A stretch of DNA of 64,000 nucleotides from Diphasiastrum complanatum. Its lineage: Eukaryota > Streptophyta > Lycopodiopsida > Lycopodiales > Lycopodiaceae. Numbering within the stretch: the first letter of the stretch is position 1; each line of letters begins with the position of its first letter. The stretch lies in assembly GCA_029204225.1 (NCBI GenBank), contig CM055113.1:10814364-10878363 (forward strand). Reading direction: 5' to 3'. Position numbers and translations under genes: made by a program. The notes beneath the pieces are model-generated. The model searched no databases. It had not been told where the DNA came from and saw nothing but the letters and a program-made list of their open reading frames with translations. Below, in pieces: positions 24,929 to 36,616 of this stretch.

Positions 24929-26890
24929 TGCCCACATATGGATTGATTTAGAGAGAGAAAAATGGCCAAAGAACAAACAATTTTTGAAGAGGAAGACATC
25001 AGCAACCAAAGAAGCCATGAATGTGCTCTAATACCATGATATGAACTCCATCACAGTATTGGTATTAAATGAAGCATAAGATAACAAAAAGCATTCACAC
25101 CATCAACCTACAATTAGGAAAACTTGATGATAAACAATGGCTGACAACATATGTAGTAACCTAAGTTTCTTCGAATGCTTAACCTTGCCAACTTGGCATG
25201 GTACACATCCTTGAACATAAGATTATATTGTTTGTTGAATATGAAGTCCATTTTGGAGACAAATCTTATTGGAGTGGGAAGATTACATTTATTATATTCA
25301 TAGTGAATACATGTGGCTTTGATGACTACTAGCTGAATGCAAGAAGGATCAAAATAATGTAACTTCCATTTATTGTCATAAATCTCAGAGTTGCATTCAG
25401 ATTGTTAAGAACACGATATATTGCCCTTGTACCAAATATATCGAGGTCCACTATAATTTCATACATGAGGAAATTCAAGCTAAAAAGGTGGAGTTCATCT
25501 ATTAGTGGACATTGACCTTAGTGAAGCTATTAGTCTAAGAGCCTAATAACTAGTGATTAGGGTAATCTCTATTTTACTATGATATTTTCATTTTAGCTTA
25601 TACAGATGTGGTGTGTTCTAGTGTCCTCTCTCCTCTTTTGTGTTTTTGTGGATCTGAGTGCTATTCTGCAGGGATGCTTGAGGTATTTTGCTAGGAACAT
25701 GTCTTTATAGTTAGTCATATTCACTATAGTGGAGAAGTGGAAGTAGTAAGGCTTATAAGCCATGCTACATGGGCCTAAACATGATCATCTTTCTTTTGAG
25801 CATAGGTATCAAAAGATTAGTACTGTATAGTAAGAGTAGCAAACCCATTATATTGGCTTACGTATGAAGCTCGAGCTGTGAGTTTTTGGTCCTTGGAATG
25901 TGTGAAGATTAAATGTGATAGTTGCGAGTGTGTGTATACTCTTGTGAAAGTCCTTCCCCTAGTACGATCAAACTATGATGACACTTGGTCAAAGATTTGC
26001 AAGGTGTATTCTCTTGAAGATAGTGCTGTGATCTGACATATTTGGGAGAAATGGAGAAATTTTTTTGTTGCTTTGGTCTCTTGTTCCGACAAATGCAATA
26101 TTATGCTCAGCGTATCTTTAGCAACTTTTTTCTGGCTCCCAAATCCTACACCTTGTAAGAGAATGTGGGTAGCCTGAATGTTTCCCCTTAAACCTTAAAA
26201 GTGAACAACGAATCTGGCCAGTGCTATTTGATGTGGGACTTGGTCGACAACAAAGTCTTGAAGCCTTTGAAAATCTGGACCAATCTAAACCTGTGAGGTA
26301 GTAGGCTGGCCAACCTTTTGTCACATATCTCATTGTGGGTGATCTATGTATGAAAGAGATGCCACTTCTTCAGAGCATCACGAAAACGCAACTGGAAACT
26401 GTCGAGAGGTTTTACTAGCTGAACCATCCGAGTGTTAAGAATCTTAGCTTTTGCTTTTCTGGGATTGATGGTGATTATAGTTACAACAGGCCATGATTAT
26501 GACAGGAATCATAGACATCATTGCTAGGATTTGCTTTAAGCTACAACATTGTGATCAACGATGCTTAACATTGAAACATTCAGGGTGCAAGTGACCTCTT
26601 GAGAACATCTCTATTAATTTTCAGTGTCATTTCAATCGCAAGAATTCGTTTCTATTTATATTCATGATACTGAATGATTTATGATTTGTCTTCCCAACAG
26701 TTTGCCTTTTGTGTCCCACAGTATAAGTCTTGGGCATAGCATGTGCATGGGCTTGAAGCTGGTTCTACTTTCTAGGCATTTGATAATGAAACGATTGAAT
26801 TGAATCAAATTATCATGCTTGAAACTTTGAAGAAATGTGCCTAGTTATTTGAATTATGACTTACTTGTTTTGGTATGCTTCAACGAGCTA
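24929..26890. other. Truncated LTR start and intron DNA without a recognised gene
   Basis: TGCCCACATATGGATTGATTT at 24929 repeats the LTR start at 22847 and then diverges. At about 25030 GCTCTAATACCATGAT resembles a mutated minus-strand Met-tRNA primer site next to an LTR end. The rest, up to the kelch exon 2 acceptor, holds no motif I recognise. Confidence 0.45.
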
Positions 26891-26891
26891 G

Positions 26892-27041
26892 TGAAGGAGA
26901 CTTGGAGTAAACCAGTGCTTAAAGGAACTCCGCCTTCTCCTCGTAACAGCCACACCAGTACAACAGTTGGTGATAGAATTTTCGTTTTTGGCGGGACAGA
27001 TGGACACAAACCTTTGGATGATTTTTATGTGCTTGATACTG
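26892..27041 (+). CDS. Kelch-repeat protein gene, exon 2
   Basis: This 150-base exon is exactly 50 codons in phase 1 at both ends. It starts after the acceptor GCTAG and ends at donor G|GTAAGC. It encodes the next kelch blade: KETWSKPVLKGTPPSPRNSH followed by TTVGDRIFVFGGTDG and a closing DDFYVLD strand. The conserved order (Trp, GTPPSPR, SH, VFGG) matches plant kelch proteins. Being symmetric, it could be skipped without a frameshift. Confidence 0.93.
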
Positions 27042-28288
27042 GTAAGCCATTCTTTGCAGGCCAATTTGCCAAGCTCTTGAATTAAGAGTTCAATGGGAGG
27101 TTGGACATAGAAGAGGAGAGTAGTGGTAGAACCTTCCATGATGATAGGGAAAATGTTTCCTCTGGTCTTCATAAGCTAATTTTTGCAAGTCAGTTACCCT
27201 TAAACGATTGCTCTTTTTTGAGTACTGACTCTTCACTTGATTTTGAGGTTCACCAAGCTATGCAGTACATTTGCCTTGAGTGATAAATTTTCTATTAAAG
27301 TACTATCTCATACTGAGAGTTTAGAAAACACAAACACAAGTTATTGCAGTGTTTTTAATTAGTTCAGGGACAGCCCTAGACCTATCATCAAACATTTCAT
27401 TCCCTTTTTGTTCATCTTAGTCTTTGAATTGGATTTTAGCATTCACTTTCTCAATTTCAAAGTAAACAATATTATGTTGTCCACACTCAACTCCCATGAA
27501 CTTGAAATTTTTTTTATGTTGTACTTTGGGGCTTTTAAGGATCAACAGCCTTGACAAATCTGAATTATTATTCATATAAGTATAAGGGAATGCTGCTGAT
27601 TGGTGGGGTTTTGTTTGGAATTTTAGAACAAAAACATTTTGAGCAAAAAAATCGAGTTCTTTTGAGTTTACTTTTTTTTTCCTTATTGAACCGGGCCAAT
27701 GTGAATGGCTTCCAGTGACCAATTCGAGGTTCAAACCACAATTCAAGGAAACATTGATACTGGACTAGGACATGAGTTTAAGCTGCAACCTAAAACAATC
27801 TGTATGTGGTACGCACGTCATGTTCAATCTAGCATGTATTGAAATGGTCCAGAAGTTGGAAAATCACTCTCACTATAAGTACATGCTTAAGAGCAAAGCT
27901 GAAGCATTTAATTGATTCTTAAAATTTGCTGTTGATGACTTTAGTCTATCTTCTTTCCGTATCGGAGTTCCAAAATTTCTATAGTCAACTGCAAGCCTAG
28001 CCTTTGTTGTACCATATTTCTGCATGAGAGTAACATAATGCCTATCAAAGATGGCATTTGCAATGGAAGGGCAGTCCAAATCTTGGCCTTGTGGGCACTT
28101 CACAAACGGACACTAGAAGACGATGAACGCACGTAGGCCCTACTTTGGAATAGCTCTTTGTATAATGCTCAATACAAAAGAACAATAATGTCTATTCCTG
28201 ATATGTTCAACAAAAGGTTACAAAATGCAACGATTTATGACGAACTATCAAACACAAAAGCATGTGGATTTTGCTGTGATATCTATAG

Positions 28289-28942
28289 TGTGAGAGATTT
28301 CAACTAGTTTAGTCTAGTTTAGTCACATTTTGGTAAATTGTCAATAAGAGGCCAAAACTCATTTTAGACTTAGAGATAAACTTTTTGAAGTTATATTAGT
28401 TTAAAATACATTCAATAAACACTTTTGGAAAGTGTGGGAAAGTTGGTAGTCGAGTTTGAGAGAGATTCAAATTTGAACTTTGGGTACAATGAATCTAGAC
28501 CCAAAAATAGTAGGGTTTACAATTTGGAGGGAAAGCCAAGTGGCCAAATAGGGTTTGGAAACTCTATAAAAGGATGTAACTCGTGGAGAGACATATCTTC
28601 TCTCTTCTATCTCTCATTTCATCATTATACATGGTTCTCTTTGGGTTCTACTACTCATTGGTGCACTATCTTGGTGTTATCTTGCAATTCTATGTGTAGA
28701 ATGATTATTTATTGTTATTTTCGGTTCCACACGTGTGAAATATAGTAGGGTACTGTAATTGTACGGACAACAAACATATTTTATGTTTTGGTTCATGTTT
28801 GATCAATATCTCTTAGAGTTTGCATCTCATTTTGTATGTAGATGCTGATTTTTCTACATTGGCAGGATTGTTGGTTTGCTCCTTATTGTAACCAAAGATT
28901 TGGGACATGGATTGGATCTTGAATGATCTGAAATCCTTCACA
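28289..28942 (+). repeat. 5' LTR of the non-autonomous copia
   Basis: 654 bp with TG...CA ends. It holds a TATA box CTATAAAAGG at 28564-28573, the likely core promoter of the element. It differs from the 3' LTR at about 28482, 28521, 28639, 28704 and 28742. Confidence 0.95.
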
Positions 28943-28954
28943 TGGTATCAGAGC
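28943..28954 (+). other. Primer binding site for initiator tRNA-Met
   Basis: TGGTATCAGAGC directly abuts the LTR end CACA and is complementary to the 3' end of plant initiator tRNA-Met. Confidence 0.93.
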
Positions 28955-29543
28955 TCTTGTGTTTCAGGTTATGAAAGGATCAGCCATCTTTAGCAAGGAT
29001 TTGGAGGAGTTACCAATGCTAGAGCATGCTAGATTGATTTCTACTCAAAAATCAGCATTTTTGCATGTGTAGAATTGATCTTTTGTAGGTCAAAACTCAA
29101 TATAGGGTTCTATACTTGATCAATTCCGATTTCACACTTGGTTTACTGGATTTAGATGATTTTTGGTGCATTAGGAAGGTCTCATTGGAGTCTACAAGAA
29201 GATATATCAAGTTTCTAGAAATTGCATGTAGAATTTGAGATATTCAATTTTTTGTGATTTTGTCAAAACCCTAATTTTGATTGGATCTCTAGTTTGTGAG
29301 GTTGCTGAACTTTATTTGAGTGTGTTTCAATCTTAGGAAGTGGCAAGAATCATTAGATTGAGGATAGATCATAGGTTGATCAAGATTTTACTATTCTATG
29401 TGTTGATTTTCTAGTTAGAAGTGCTAAAAGAGATTTGAGAGGTTCCATATCTTTGTGATTTCTTCTTGAGTTCATTTTTTGACATTCAAGAGAGTGCTTT
29501 GTGCATTGGAACAGGTTGAAAGAGAAGATCAGGTCACTTCAAC

Positions 29544-30533
29544 ATGGCTACAAGTGGTGGATTTATGTTGGAGAGCAATGATAGGCTTACCTCAATCAAC
29601 TATTCTACTTGGAAGGTGAGGATGGAGTCCTTATTGGAGATGAATGAGTTGATGGAGATTGTTGTAGGTTTGGAGGAGAGACCAACAACTCAACAAGATC
29701 AAGTGAGGTATGACAAGAGAGCAAAGAAAGCTCTACACATGATCAAGATGAATGTTACCAATGAACTTCTCAAGGAAGTTGATAAGTGCACATCATCTTT
29801 GGAGGCTTGGGAAGCTTTGAAGAAGCTTTATGAATCCAAGTCTACATCAAGAGTGCTTACTCTTAGGAGGCAAATCTTTCAAAGTTTGCAAAAGAAGGAA
29901 GAGAGGGTTAAGGCATTCAATGATGAGTTAGCATGTATTGATGAAAGCATTAAGGAGGTAGAGCTTGTTCAAGTTATACTTAATGGCTTGTTGGATGATC
30001 ATGCTAATCTTGTTCAAAGTTTTGCTATTCAAAAGACTTTGCCAAGTATTGTGGATTTGCAAGAGATCTTAGTGAATGAAGAGTATAGGCTTCAATCAAG
30101 AGGAGGTGGATCTACATCGACATCTCATTATGAAGAGGATGCTATGTTTATCAAAGGCAAGTTCAAGGGCAAAGGCAAAGGCAAGTGGTCTAAAGGGCAA
30201 GATCAAGGTGAGACTTTTTCTTTTGGCAAAAAGAAAGATAAGTCTAAGTTGAAATGCTTTTATTGTGGAATCAAAGGGCATTTTGCAAATGAATGTTTGA
30301 AGAAGCAAAGAGATGAAGGTAGCAAGCAAATCAACTTTACTACTAATGATGAGGATCTAGGTGGTGGTGATTCTCTTTTGATGTGTTCTTCAAGTATAAT
30401 ATCAAGTGAAAGTGACAAAGATTCATGGTGGATTGATAGTGGAGCTAGTTTCACAAGGAGTTCTTTACTTCTTTGGTCACTTATGATGGAGCCAAGAAAG
30501 CAATTCACATGGCCAATGGTGGTGAGTGTGTGA
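29544..30533 (+). CDS. Copia gag and start of protease (329 codons)
   Basis: This open frame starts MATSGGFMLESNDRLTSINY, a typical copia gag N-terminus. It carries the capsid core (YSTWKVRMESLLEMNELMEI, then SLEAWEALKKLYESKS), a Lys/Gly-rich basic segment near residue 205, and the zinc knuckle CFYCGIKGHFANEC near residue 238. The protease active-site strand WWIDSGAS lies near residue 295. Soon after DSGAS the frame shifts, and the protease continues in the next frame at about 30455. Gag packages element RNA in cytoplasmic particles. Its intact capsid and zinc knuckle are what a non-autonomous element needs to be packaged. The frame ends 60 codons inside the next one. Confidence 0.9.
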   Translation: MATSGGFMLESNDRLTSINYSTWKVRMESLLEMNELMEIVVGLEERPTTQQDQVRYDKRAKKALHMIKMNVTNELLKEVDKCTSSLEAWEALKKLYESKSTSRVLTLRRQIFQSLQKKEERVKAFNDELACIDESIKEVELVQVILNGLLDDHANLVQSFAIQKTLPSIVDLQEILVNEEYRLQSRGGGSTSTSHYEEDAMFIKGKFKGKGKGKWSKGQDQGETFSFGKKKDKSKLKCFYCGIKGHFANECLKKQRDEGSKQINFTTNDEDLGGGDSLLMCSSSIISSESDKDSWWIDSGASFTRSSLLLWSLMMEPRKQFTWPMVVSV

Positions 30534-31801
30534 TTGAAGGTATTGGTTCAATTCCTATTTGTCTCTCTACTAATAGGAAAGCAAGACTTGATGGTGTTCT
30601 TTACATTCCTTCACTTTCAAAGAATTTGTTAAGTGTTGGTCAAATGATAGAGAAAGGATACATGGCAAAGTTTGGGGGTGATGCTTGTTTCAGTACAAAG
30701 GAAGAAATCTTGGTTGCTAGGGGCAATAGACAAGGTAGACTTTTCAAGCTTGATGCTTTTGTTATGGCTAACAAAAAGGATGGAATGGAAAAGGAGATTG
30801 GTCTCAACTTTCCAAAGTTACCTTTTAGCATCAATAAGATTGGTGGATCTTATGCAAAGTCTAAGAAGCTTCCTTATGTTAGATCTAGGTCAAGATCTAA
30901 TATGCTTCTTGGAGATGTTCATCTTTGTGCTAACTTGGCTAGTCTTGAGGATAATGATGGTGTTTCAATGGTTTTTCATGGCAAGTGCAAGCATGCAAAA
31001 GGTAAGGAAAGAGCTAATTTCATCAATGGAGGTGAAGGTTCTTCCTTGGAAAAGATTGTTGTTAATGATTTCTTTGATCATATGTCAAAAGATGTTGCTA
31101 GGTGTATGCATGAAGGAGGTGGTTCTTCTACATTCTTTTGTGATGAGTCCAAGAAAGTCATTTTTCCAGCAAGTGGAGTCACATGTCTTCATAAAGAGAG
31201 TAGATCAAATGGTTCTATCAAGAGACTTAGTGAGGGAGATAGTCACAAGTCAAGAAGAAGAGAAGTATGTGAAGAGTTCAAAGTAGGATGTACTTTGAAT
31301 GATGTCATTGTGAATGATAGTGAGGAAGAATCATTATCATATGATTCATTACCTAAAACATTGAGTAGAAGTTCTTGTTTGAAAAAAGAGAGTACTTCAA
31401 TCATTCTTATGTTGAAGGTACTAATCATTTTTTCCATGGCTTCTAATGTTTTTGAAGTTTCTACTTCTTATGATGCAATCATTAAGAGGGAGTCTTATGA
31501 AGGAAAGAGCAATGGAAGATTGGTTCTTGGGAAGATTCAAGGCATGGATCTCACATCTCTTCATCAACTCAAAGGATTCTATGATTGTGAATTGATCACT
31601 CATGATCGAGATGGCAAAAGGTTGGTTGGAGAAGACTACATGGAACAAATCGAGAGGCAATTTCTTCAAGACAAGGGAGATCTCATTGGTGAGCTTATTG
31701 AGGTTGGTATGAACACAAGAGGGCTGGATTTCTTAGGTTTGATACTCATCTTCACCTACTCTACTTCATGTTGGATGGAAAGTTTCGAATCTATCTTTTG
31801 A
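30455..31801 (+). pseudogene. Copia protease end, gag-pre-integrase and unrecognised region
   Basis: The first about 100 codons match copia protease and linker: EFFTSLVTYDGAKKAIHMAN, then LDGVLYIPSLSKNLLSVGQM and NRQGRLFKLDAF. They follow the gag frame after a one-base shift, so gag-protease was once one polyprotein or needs frameshifting. After VMANKKDGMEKE the sequence no longer resembles integrase: there is no HHCC, no DDE and no RT. About 330 codons of Ser/Lys-rich sequence remain open with no family I recognise. The plain open annotated start at 30473 is an internal Met. This stretch is either heavily rearranged or acquired sequence. Confidence 0.65.
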
Positions 31802-32853
31802 TTTATGATGGTGACATTGTTTTCACTAACCTTTATGGAAGATCAAGATCAAGCATTGATGAGATCTTGTTGGATCTAGATCATATGTTTGAGAGAGAGT
31901 ATTTCCAGAGGTTCAGGTCTGAAGATATTCATATCTTTGATATCTTTGATTATCAAGAAAAAGGTAAGCAAGTGGAAGCGACTCATTTTGCTTTACTCAC
32001 ATGTTTTGGAGAATTTTCTTGTGTAGATGATGCTATGCAAGTGGATATTGGTTCTCATGGTTTTCATACTGGAAAAGCAAGTAATGGATCTGGAAAACAA
32101 AGTTTGTTCAATGACTTTGATGATCAAGAGGAAGATCAAGAGGTTGGTCTCAAAGGGCTTCAACAACACAAAAGGAAAGGTGACAATTTGGAGCTAGTCA
32201 AGAGCATCAAAGGAGAGGTAATTGGCAAAGATGTTATGGATCTGTTTTTGCAGCTTATTGAAGACTCAAGTAAGGTCAAAGGAGCAGCAAGGAAGTGTTG
32301 TTCAAGTTTACTTTACTTGTTCTATCTCATGTTTGAGCTATTTCATTTGGATGTGTGCAAATTGTCAAGATATGGACAAACTAGCTACATTGTCTTGCAA
32401 TATTTTATTGTTGGAGTTGTACTAGCATTCTTGGCTGGTTTTGCTGATGGAAATGAAGCTATTGGAGATTCATTATGTCACTCATTCATTGCCAAGTCAT
32501 CAAGTGTTGATGATATATTGTGGCAAGATGGAGATGGAGGCTCATTCATGGAGTTTTATGGTGGAGACATATCAAGAAAGGACAAAGTTGGAGGAGACAA
32601 GCAAGCAAATAGTCATCACTCACGTTTATTGTTTGGTTGCTGTAATTTTCCAGAGAGTTCAAAGTTTGAAACATGGAGGAATCATTTCATTCACATTCTA
32701 TTTGGTTCTTCATGTTCTAGTTATATCTTGATGTGTAAAATTGATGTAAGAAATAGTGAAGCATCCAATTTGGACACTATTCTCTATATCAATTATGAAA
32801 GATACTTTAGAACCTTAGAAAGAAGATCTATACTTAGGATGGAGATCATCTAA
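31741..32853 (+). pseudogene. Downstream ORF with RT active-site remnant (361 codons from 31768)
   Basis: The start, FDTHLHLLYFMLDGKFRIYL followed by LIYDGDIVF and RSSIDEILLDLDHMFE, lines up with the copia RT stretch around the YVDD box (a C-x-SDPCLYF, then LLYVDDMLI, then a loop and helix). Here YVDD reads Y-D-G-D, so it is catalytically dead. The remaining codons do not look like RT thumb or RNase H. One hydrophobic stretch, YIVLQYFIVGVVLAFLAGF near residue 207, could be a membrane segment, but I have no family match. The frame ends 54 bases before the 3' LTR. Confidence 0.6.
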
Positions 32854-32897
32854 ACTTGGATCAAAGTTCTATTGTCAAAACTATGCCAAAACTAGTT

Positions 32898-33561
32898 GAA
32901 GAGGGAGTGTGAGAGATTTCAACTAGTTTAGTCTAGTTTAGTCACATTTTGGTAAATTGTCAATAAGAGGCCAAAACTCATTTTAGACTTAGAGATAAAC
33001 TTTTTGAAGTTATATTAGTTTAAAATACATTCAATAAACACTTTTGGAAAGTGTGGGAAAGTTGGTAGTCGAGTTTGAGAGAGATTCAAATTTGAACTTT
33101 GGGTACATTGAATCTAGACCCAAAAATAGTAGGGTTTACATTTTGGAGGGAAAGCCAAGTGGCCAAATAGGGTTTGGAAACTCTATAAAAGGATGTAACT
33201 CGTGGAGAGACATATCTTCTCTCTTCTATCTCTCATTTCATCATTATACATGGTTCTTTTTGGGTTCTACTACTCATTGGTGCACTATCTTGGTGTTATC
33301 TTGCAATTCTATGTGTAGAATGATCATTTATTGTTATTTTCGGTTCCACACGTGTGAAATACAGTAGGGTACTGTAATTGTACGGACAACAAACATATTT
33401 TATGTTTTGGTTCATGTTTGATCAATATCTCTTAGAGTTTGCATCTCATTTTGTATGTAGATGCTGATTTTTCTACATTGGCAGGATTGTTGGTTTGCTC
33501 CTTATTGTAACCAAAGATTTGGGACATGGATTGGATCTTGAATGATCTGAAATCCTTCACA
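32898..33561 (+). repeat. Polypurine tract and 3' LTR of the non-autonomous copia
   Basis: GAAGAGGGAG at 32898-32907 is the plus-strand primer tract. The LTR at 32908-33561 is the same length as the 5' copy, with its TATA box at 33183-33192. Transcripts starting here would read into kelch intron 2 downstream. Confidence 0.93.
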
Positions 33562-33776
33562 TATAGCACCTGCAAAATTGTTGATTACTACTCAGTTATG
33601 AACACAATCGAAGATATTTAATCAAATCACAAACAATGTTGAAAGCCCTACAAGCAATAGCCCAACATAGACAAGAGATTTCCCATGAAGAGCCCAAGGA
33701 TTACTTAAGAAGAGTACAATAATCTACTTGATGGCTGAATGATAGCCCTATATATACTATCTAGAGGGCCTTAACG

Positions 33777-35286
33777 GAAACTTCTAGAGTGGGGGTGGCA
33801 ATGGTATAAAAAAGTCCACTTACTCCGAGCATCCCGAATGGACTTTCGGAAGCAAAACCGCTCTAGTTGAACGAGGGAGGCATGTCCCTTTCGAAGTCGA
33901 GTGGTGGCTGCCTGTCGCATGCTGAATGTAGGACCAATGAAAAGTATCCCCAAGTAAGTGTATGAAGAGACCACCTCTAGAGGCTATCCATTGAGAATTG
34001 TTGCATGAAAGCTCTAGAAGTGTTGAAGACCATAACCTTGGTCTTCGCGATGTTCACTCACCAGCCCCATCGAGTACAAAAGACCTGTAAGCAATCCAAC
34101 TGCCTATGTAACTGCTCTCTAGTCTGGGAGACTAGTACTACATCATTGACATAAAGAAGAATGACAATCAAGATGTCACCAAGTCTACAACCAGATCCAT
34201 TGCATTGTAAGATTATCTCTCTAACTCACCAATACATAACCCACAAAGAACCGGTGAAAGGGAACAACCTTGCTTCACCTGAATGGTGCTCCAGATGTGC
34301 TCAAAAATACCACTGCCATGTCGAAAACAACCCAAGACACTCTCATAAAGAGCTATCATAGCCAGAATGATGCAGTGGAGAAGGTAAGGTCACGAAGTCC
34401 CTGAATGAGTAGGGAGCGTGGGACAAAATTAAAGGCTTTCTTGAAGTCCACAAAACAATAGTAAACCTTCTCTTTCATGTCCTTCGCTTCCTCGATCAGA
34501 GCCCGGAGAGAAGATATGATTAGTGTAGAATAATGGGCTCAGGACCTTGCCTGGCCCAAAGCATGTAATCTCCTGCAGATTGAAGGATGGTACCACATAG
34601 CTTTGCGAGGACATGCCCAATCATGATAGTGCGATAGTTACCAGGAATCTTGGGGTCTGCATTTTTGTGAATAGGGTGGATGATGTTGGTGCACCAGGAG
34701 GATGGGAAGCCAGAAACAACTGCGGAATTGAGGATGGTGGCTAGTGTGGGAGCAAGTAGGTCGACAACATGAGTCAACAATTTAGATTCAAGGTCTTTGA
34801 TTTCTCTAGCCTTATGGGACTTCATTCTCTTGATGGTCGTAAGGACCATATGAGAGGTGAAAAAGGTGAAGTCTTTGGGAGATAGAAATGGGCAAGTCAG
34901 GGGGTATGGTGGATAGGCTAGTAGCATAGTCGGCCCATATGTGGAGGTCATCCAGGAGAGGTGGTGGGGCACGAGGGATAAACTCATGTCAAAAAGCGCA
35001 AGCTGAAAAGAGCTCAACAAGACGGTTTTCCTTCGGAGTCGTGGTAGGCATGCTTTTAATGGCGGAGTGTACGATGGTATGAACATCGGGAGGAGTGTAG
35101 AAGGTGAGGAGCATGAATACGTCCATGGGTAACAAGATGATGAAGAGAGCGACATTCGAAGTCATACCACGGGGGCTGTAGAGGACGAGATATTGAAGAA
35201 TGTTTGGATTTGCATTTATGAGGCTTTGAAAGAAAGGCTAGGTGGTAGTGTAAAGAGATGTGGTAAGGAAAGTAGCTTGTGATTCA

Positions 35287-35292
<6 letters not shown>
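33777..35292 (-). pseudogene. LINE copy B: linker and RT part, 3' truncated
   Basis: The minus strand encodes a non-LTR RT: after a Ser/Pro-rich linker come VVSGFPSSWCTNIIHPIHKN, GNYRTIMIGHVLAKLCGTIL and, further on, LLYVNDVVL. The last replaces YADD with YVND, so one catalytic Asp is lost. It ends within the region after the palm (KTKVMVFNTSRAFMQQ near 34040). Multiple stops and shifts. Its upstream end at 35292 directly abuts the (CT)n tail of LINE copy A. Confidence 0.85.
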
Positions 35293-35363
<71 letters not shown>

Positions 35364-35391
35364 AAAGAAAAGCTTCATTAATGTCTTTTCC

Positions 35392-35405
35392 ATGCCAAAA
35401 GGCAT
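35392..35405 (-). other. 3'-UTR hairpin of LINE A
   Basis: The minus strand reads ATGCCTTTTGGCAT, a 5-bp stem with a TTTT loop, about 30 bases before the (CT)n tail. The same hairpin is at 60822-60835 (LINE I), and a version with changed but still pairing bases is at 38153-38166 (LINE C). Confidence 0.7.
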
Positions 35406-35776
35406 ATAAGACCAAATGGAGTACATGTCAAGTATGTGAAAACCGTGGGAGCGTATATAAACGTCTCCAAGAAAAAACTATGCATAAAAGAGAAATGAAC
35501 AACATAACTATAAATTACATTTTGCCAATTGTCCATATAGTTGCCAGGAGTAGAGTAATATCATGTAGTGCTACTGCTGAAGAAAGATGTGATACGAGCT
35601 GCAACATGAGGTAACATGGACCGTTGCTGATGTCATCTAGGAGGGTGAAAACTCTGCGCTCTCGTAACATGGCGTGAAGTGCGAACTGCAGCATGACTAT
35701 GAGTGATACATTGTCTTTGACATCGGTGAGGTGGTGTATCATCGTCATCGTCATCAGACCGTGTCCGTCTCCTGGT

Positions 35777-35800
35777 GAAGAAGGATGTAATCTGAGCCTG
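35777..35800 (-). other. PIP-box-like motif QAQITSFF in LINE A
   Basis: In the frame that continues from the C-terminal Cys/His region, eight codons read Q-A-Q-I-T-S-F-F followed by basic TRRRTR. This fits the PCNA-interacting consensus Q-x-x-[ILM]-x-x-F-F. Comparable motifs sit in the tails of LINE C and H. Confidence 0.6.
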
Positions 35801-36616
35801 AGAGCTAGGATGTGGCTGGTTAGCTGACTATGTCCCTCTAATCTCATAATATATGGGGCATCTGAAGATGAAATGCTCCTCGGACTCTATCTCATGAAGG
35901 GGACTCCTCTCGTGTTGTACCCTGGAATCTACTTGTCTCAATAGCCAGCTGATGGGAGGAGACTCTAAACTGTGCCAAAGTGAAACGGAGACCGTGTGAT
36001 AGCCCAGAGGACAAATAGCGAGGTAAAATTGGAAGACCAGTGGCATCCTGCTCCAGAAAGTGAGTCCGGTAGTAGTCAGGCTTGACCCCTAGCTGATGTC
36101 GCCAAGTACGGTTGAGATATGCTCTGTATAAAAAACATCTAATATACTGGTGTGTACCCAAAGGGAGATCAGTGATAGTGATACCAAATACTTCCATGAG
36201 GAAGTGTGATGCCTGAGAGAACCATGATAGCCTGTATCCCTGAGTCTGAAGGTGATGAGAGGACATGAGTGCAATCCGCGTATACCGCTTCTCTGTATCA
36301 GGAAGTGCCTGAGCTCTCTGGATGTACGCGATGAGCTGGAAGGCTGCCTCAATCTGAATAGGGGGGTGGCAAACTCCACAAGGATGATCTCATGTGGAAC
36401 CGAGGGCTTCGCTCGAATCATGCGAGCTAACATGGTGGTCTGTAGGCGTGAAATGTTGGACCAATGTGAGGATGATCGTCCTGTACACCATATCTCTGCC
36501 GCATACAATGCTGAGGGGGTGACGATGGTGTCAAACAATCTGCACTTACTCAGGGCATCTCGAATAGACTTACGAGTCTCTCCAGCTGGACTAGGGAAGA
36601 GTGGCCCTTCCCAAGT

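Larger units (their letters stand above)
16401..26891 (+). other. Kelch gene intron 1 (10,491 bp)
   Basis: The donor is GGTAGC and the acceptor GAGCTAG|TGAAG, phase 1. The intron holds a decayed gypsy element (17.6-21.3 kb), a copia fragment (21.25-22.6 kb) and a gypsy remnant with LTR and primer site (22.85-24.9 kb). The stretches 16.4-17.6 and 25.1-26.9 kb show no recognisable gene. Confidence 0.85.
28284..33566 (+). mobile_element. Complete non-autonomous Ty1/copia element with TSD
   Basis: Two 654-bp LTRs (28289-28942 and 32908-33561) start TGTGAGAG and end CTTCACA. They differ at five positions by my alignment, so the insertion is recent. Five-base target duplications TATAG lie at 28284-28288 and 33562-33566. 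A TGGTATCAGAGC primer site follows the 5' LTR and the purine tract GAAGAGGGAG precedes the 3' LTR. The interior codes for gag and part of the protease, but integrase, nearly all of RT, and RNase H are missing. It would need enzymes from a relative to move. It sits in sense orientation within kelch intron 2. Confidence 0.95.

Noticed and set aside
26837-27085. Kelch exon 2 as an independent small gene starting at 26837
   Set aside because: The sequence before 26892 is not kelch-like. A clear acceptor at 26890-26891 and phase-1 joining to exon 1 restore the conserved blade boundary.
27873-28103. 76-codon minus-strand frame left of the copia insertion
   Set aside because: It looks protein-like in composition, but I recognise no family and it has no continuation on the other side of the insertion.
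32386-32442. Hydrophobic stretch in the copia downstream ORF as an envelope-like transmembrane segment
   Set aside because: A single hydrophobic stretch in decayed sequence without signal peptide, cysteine pattern or family match is not enough.
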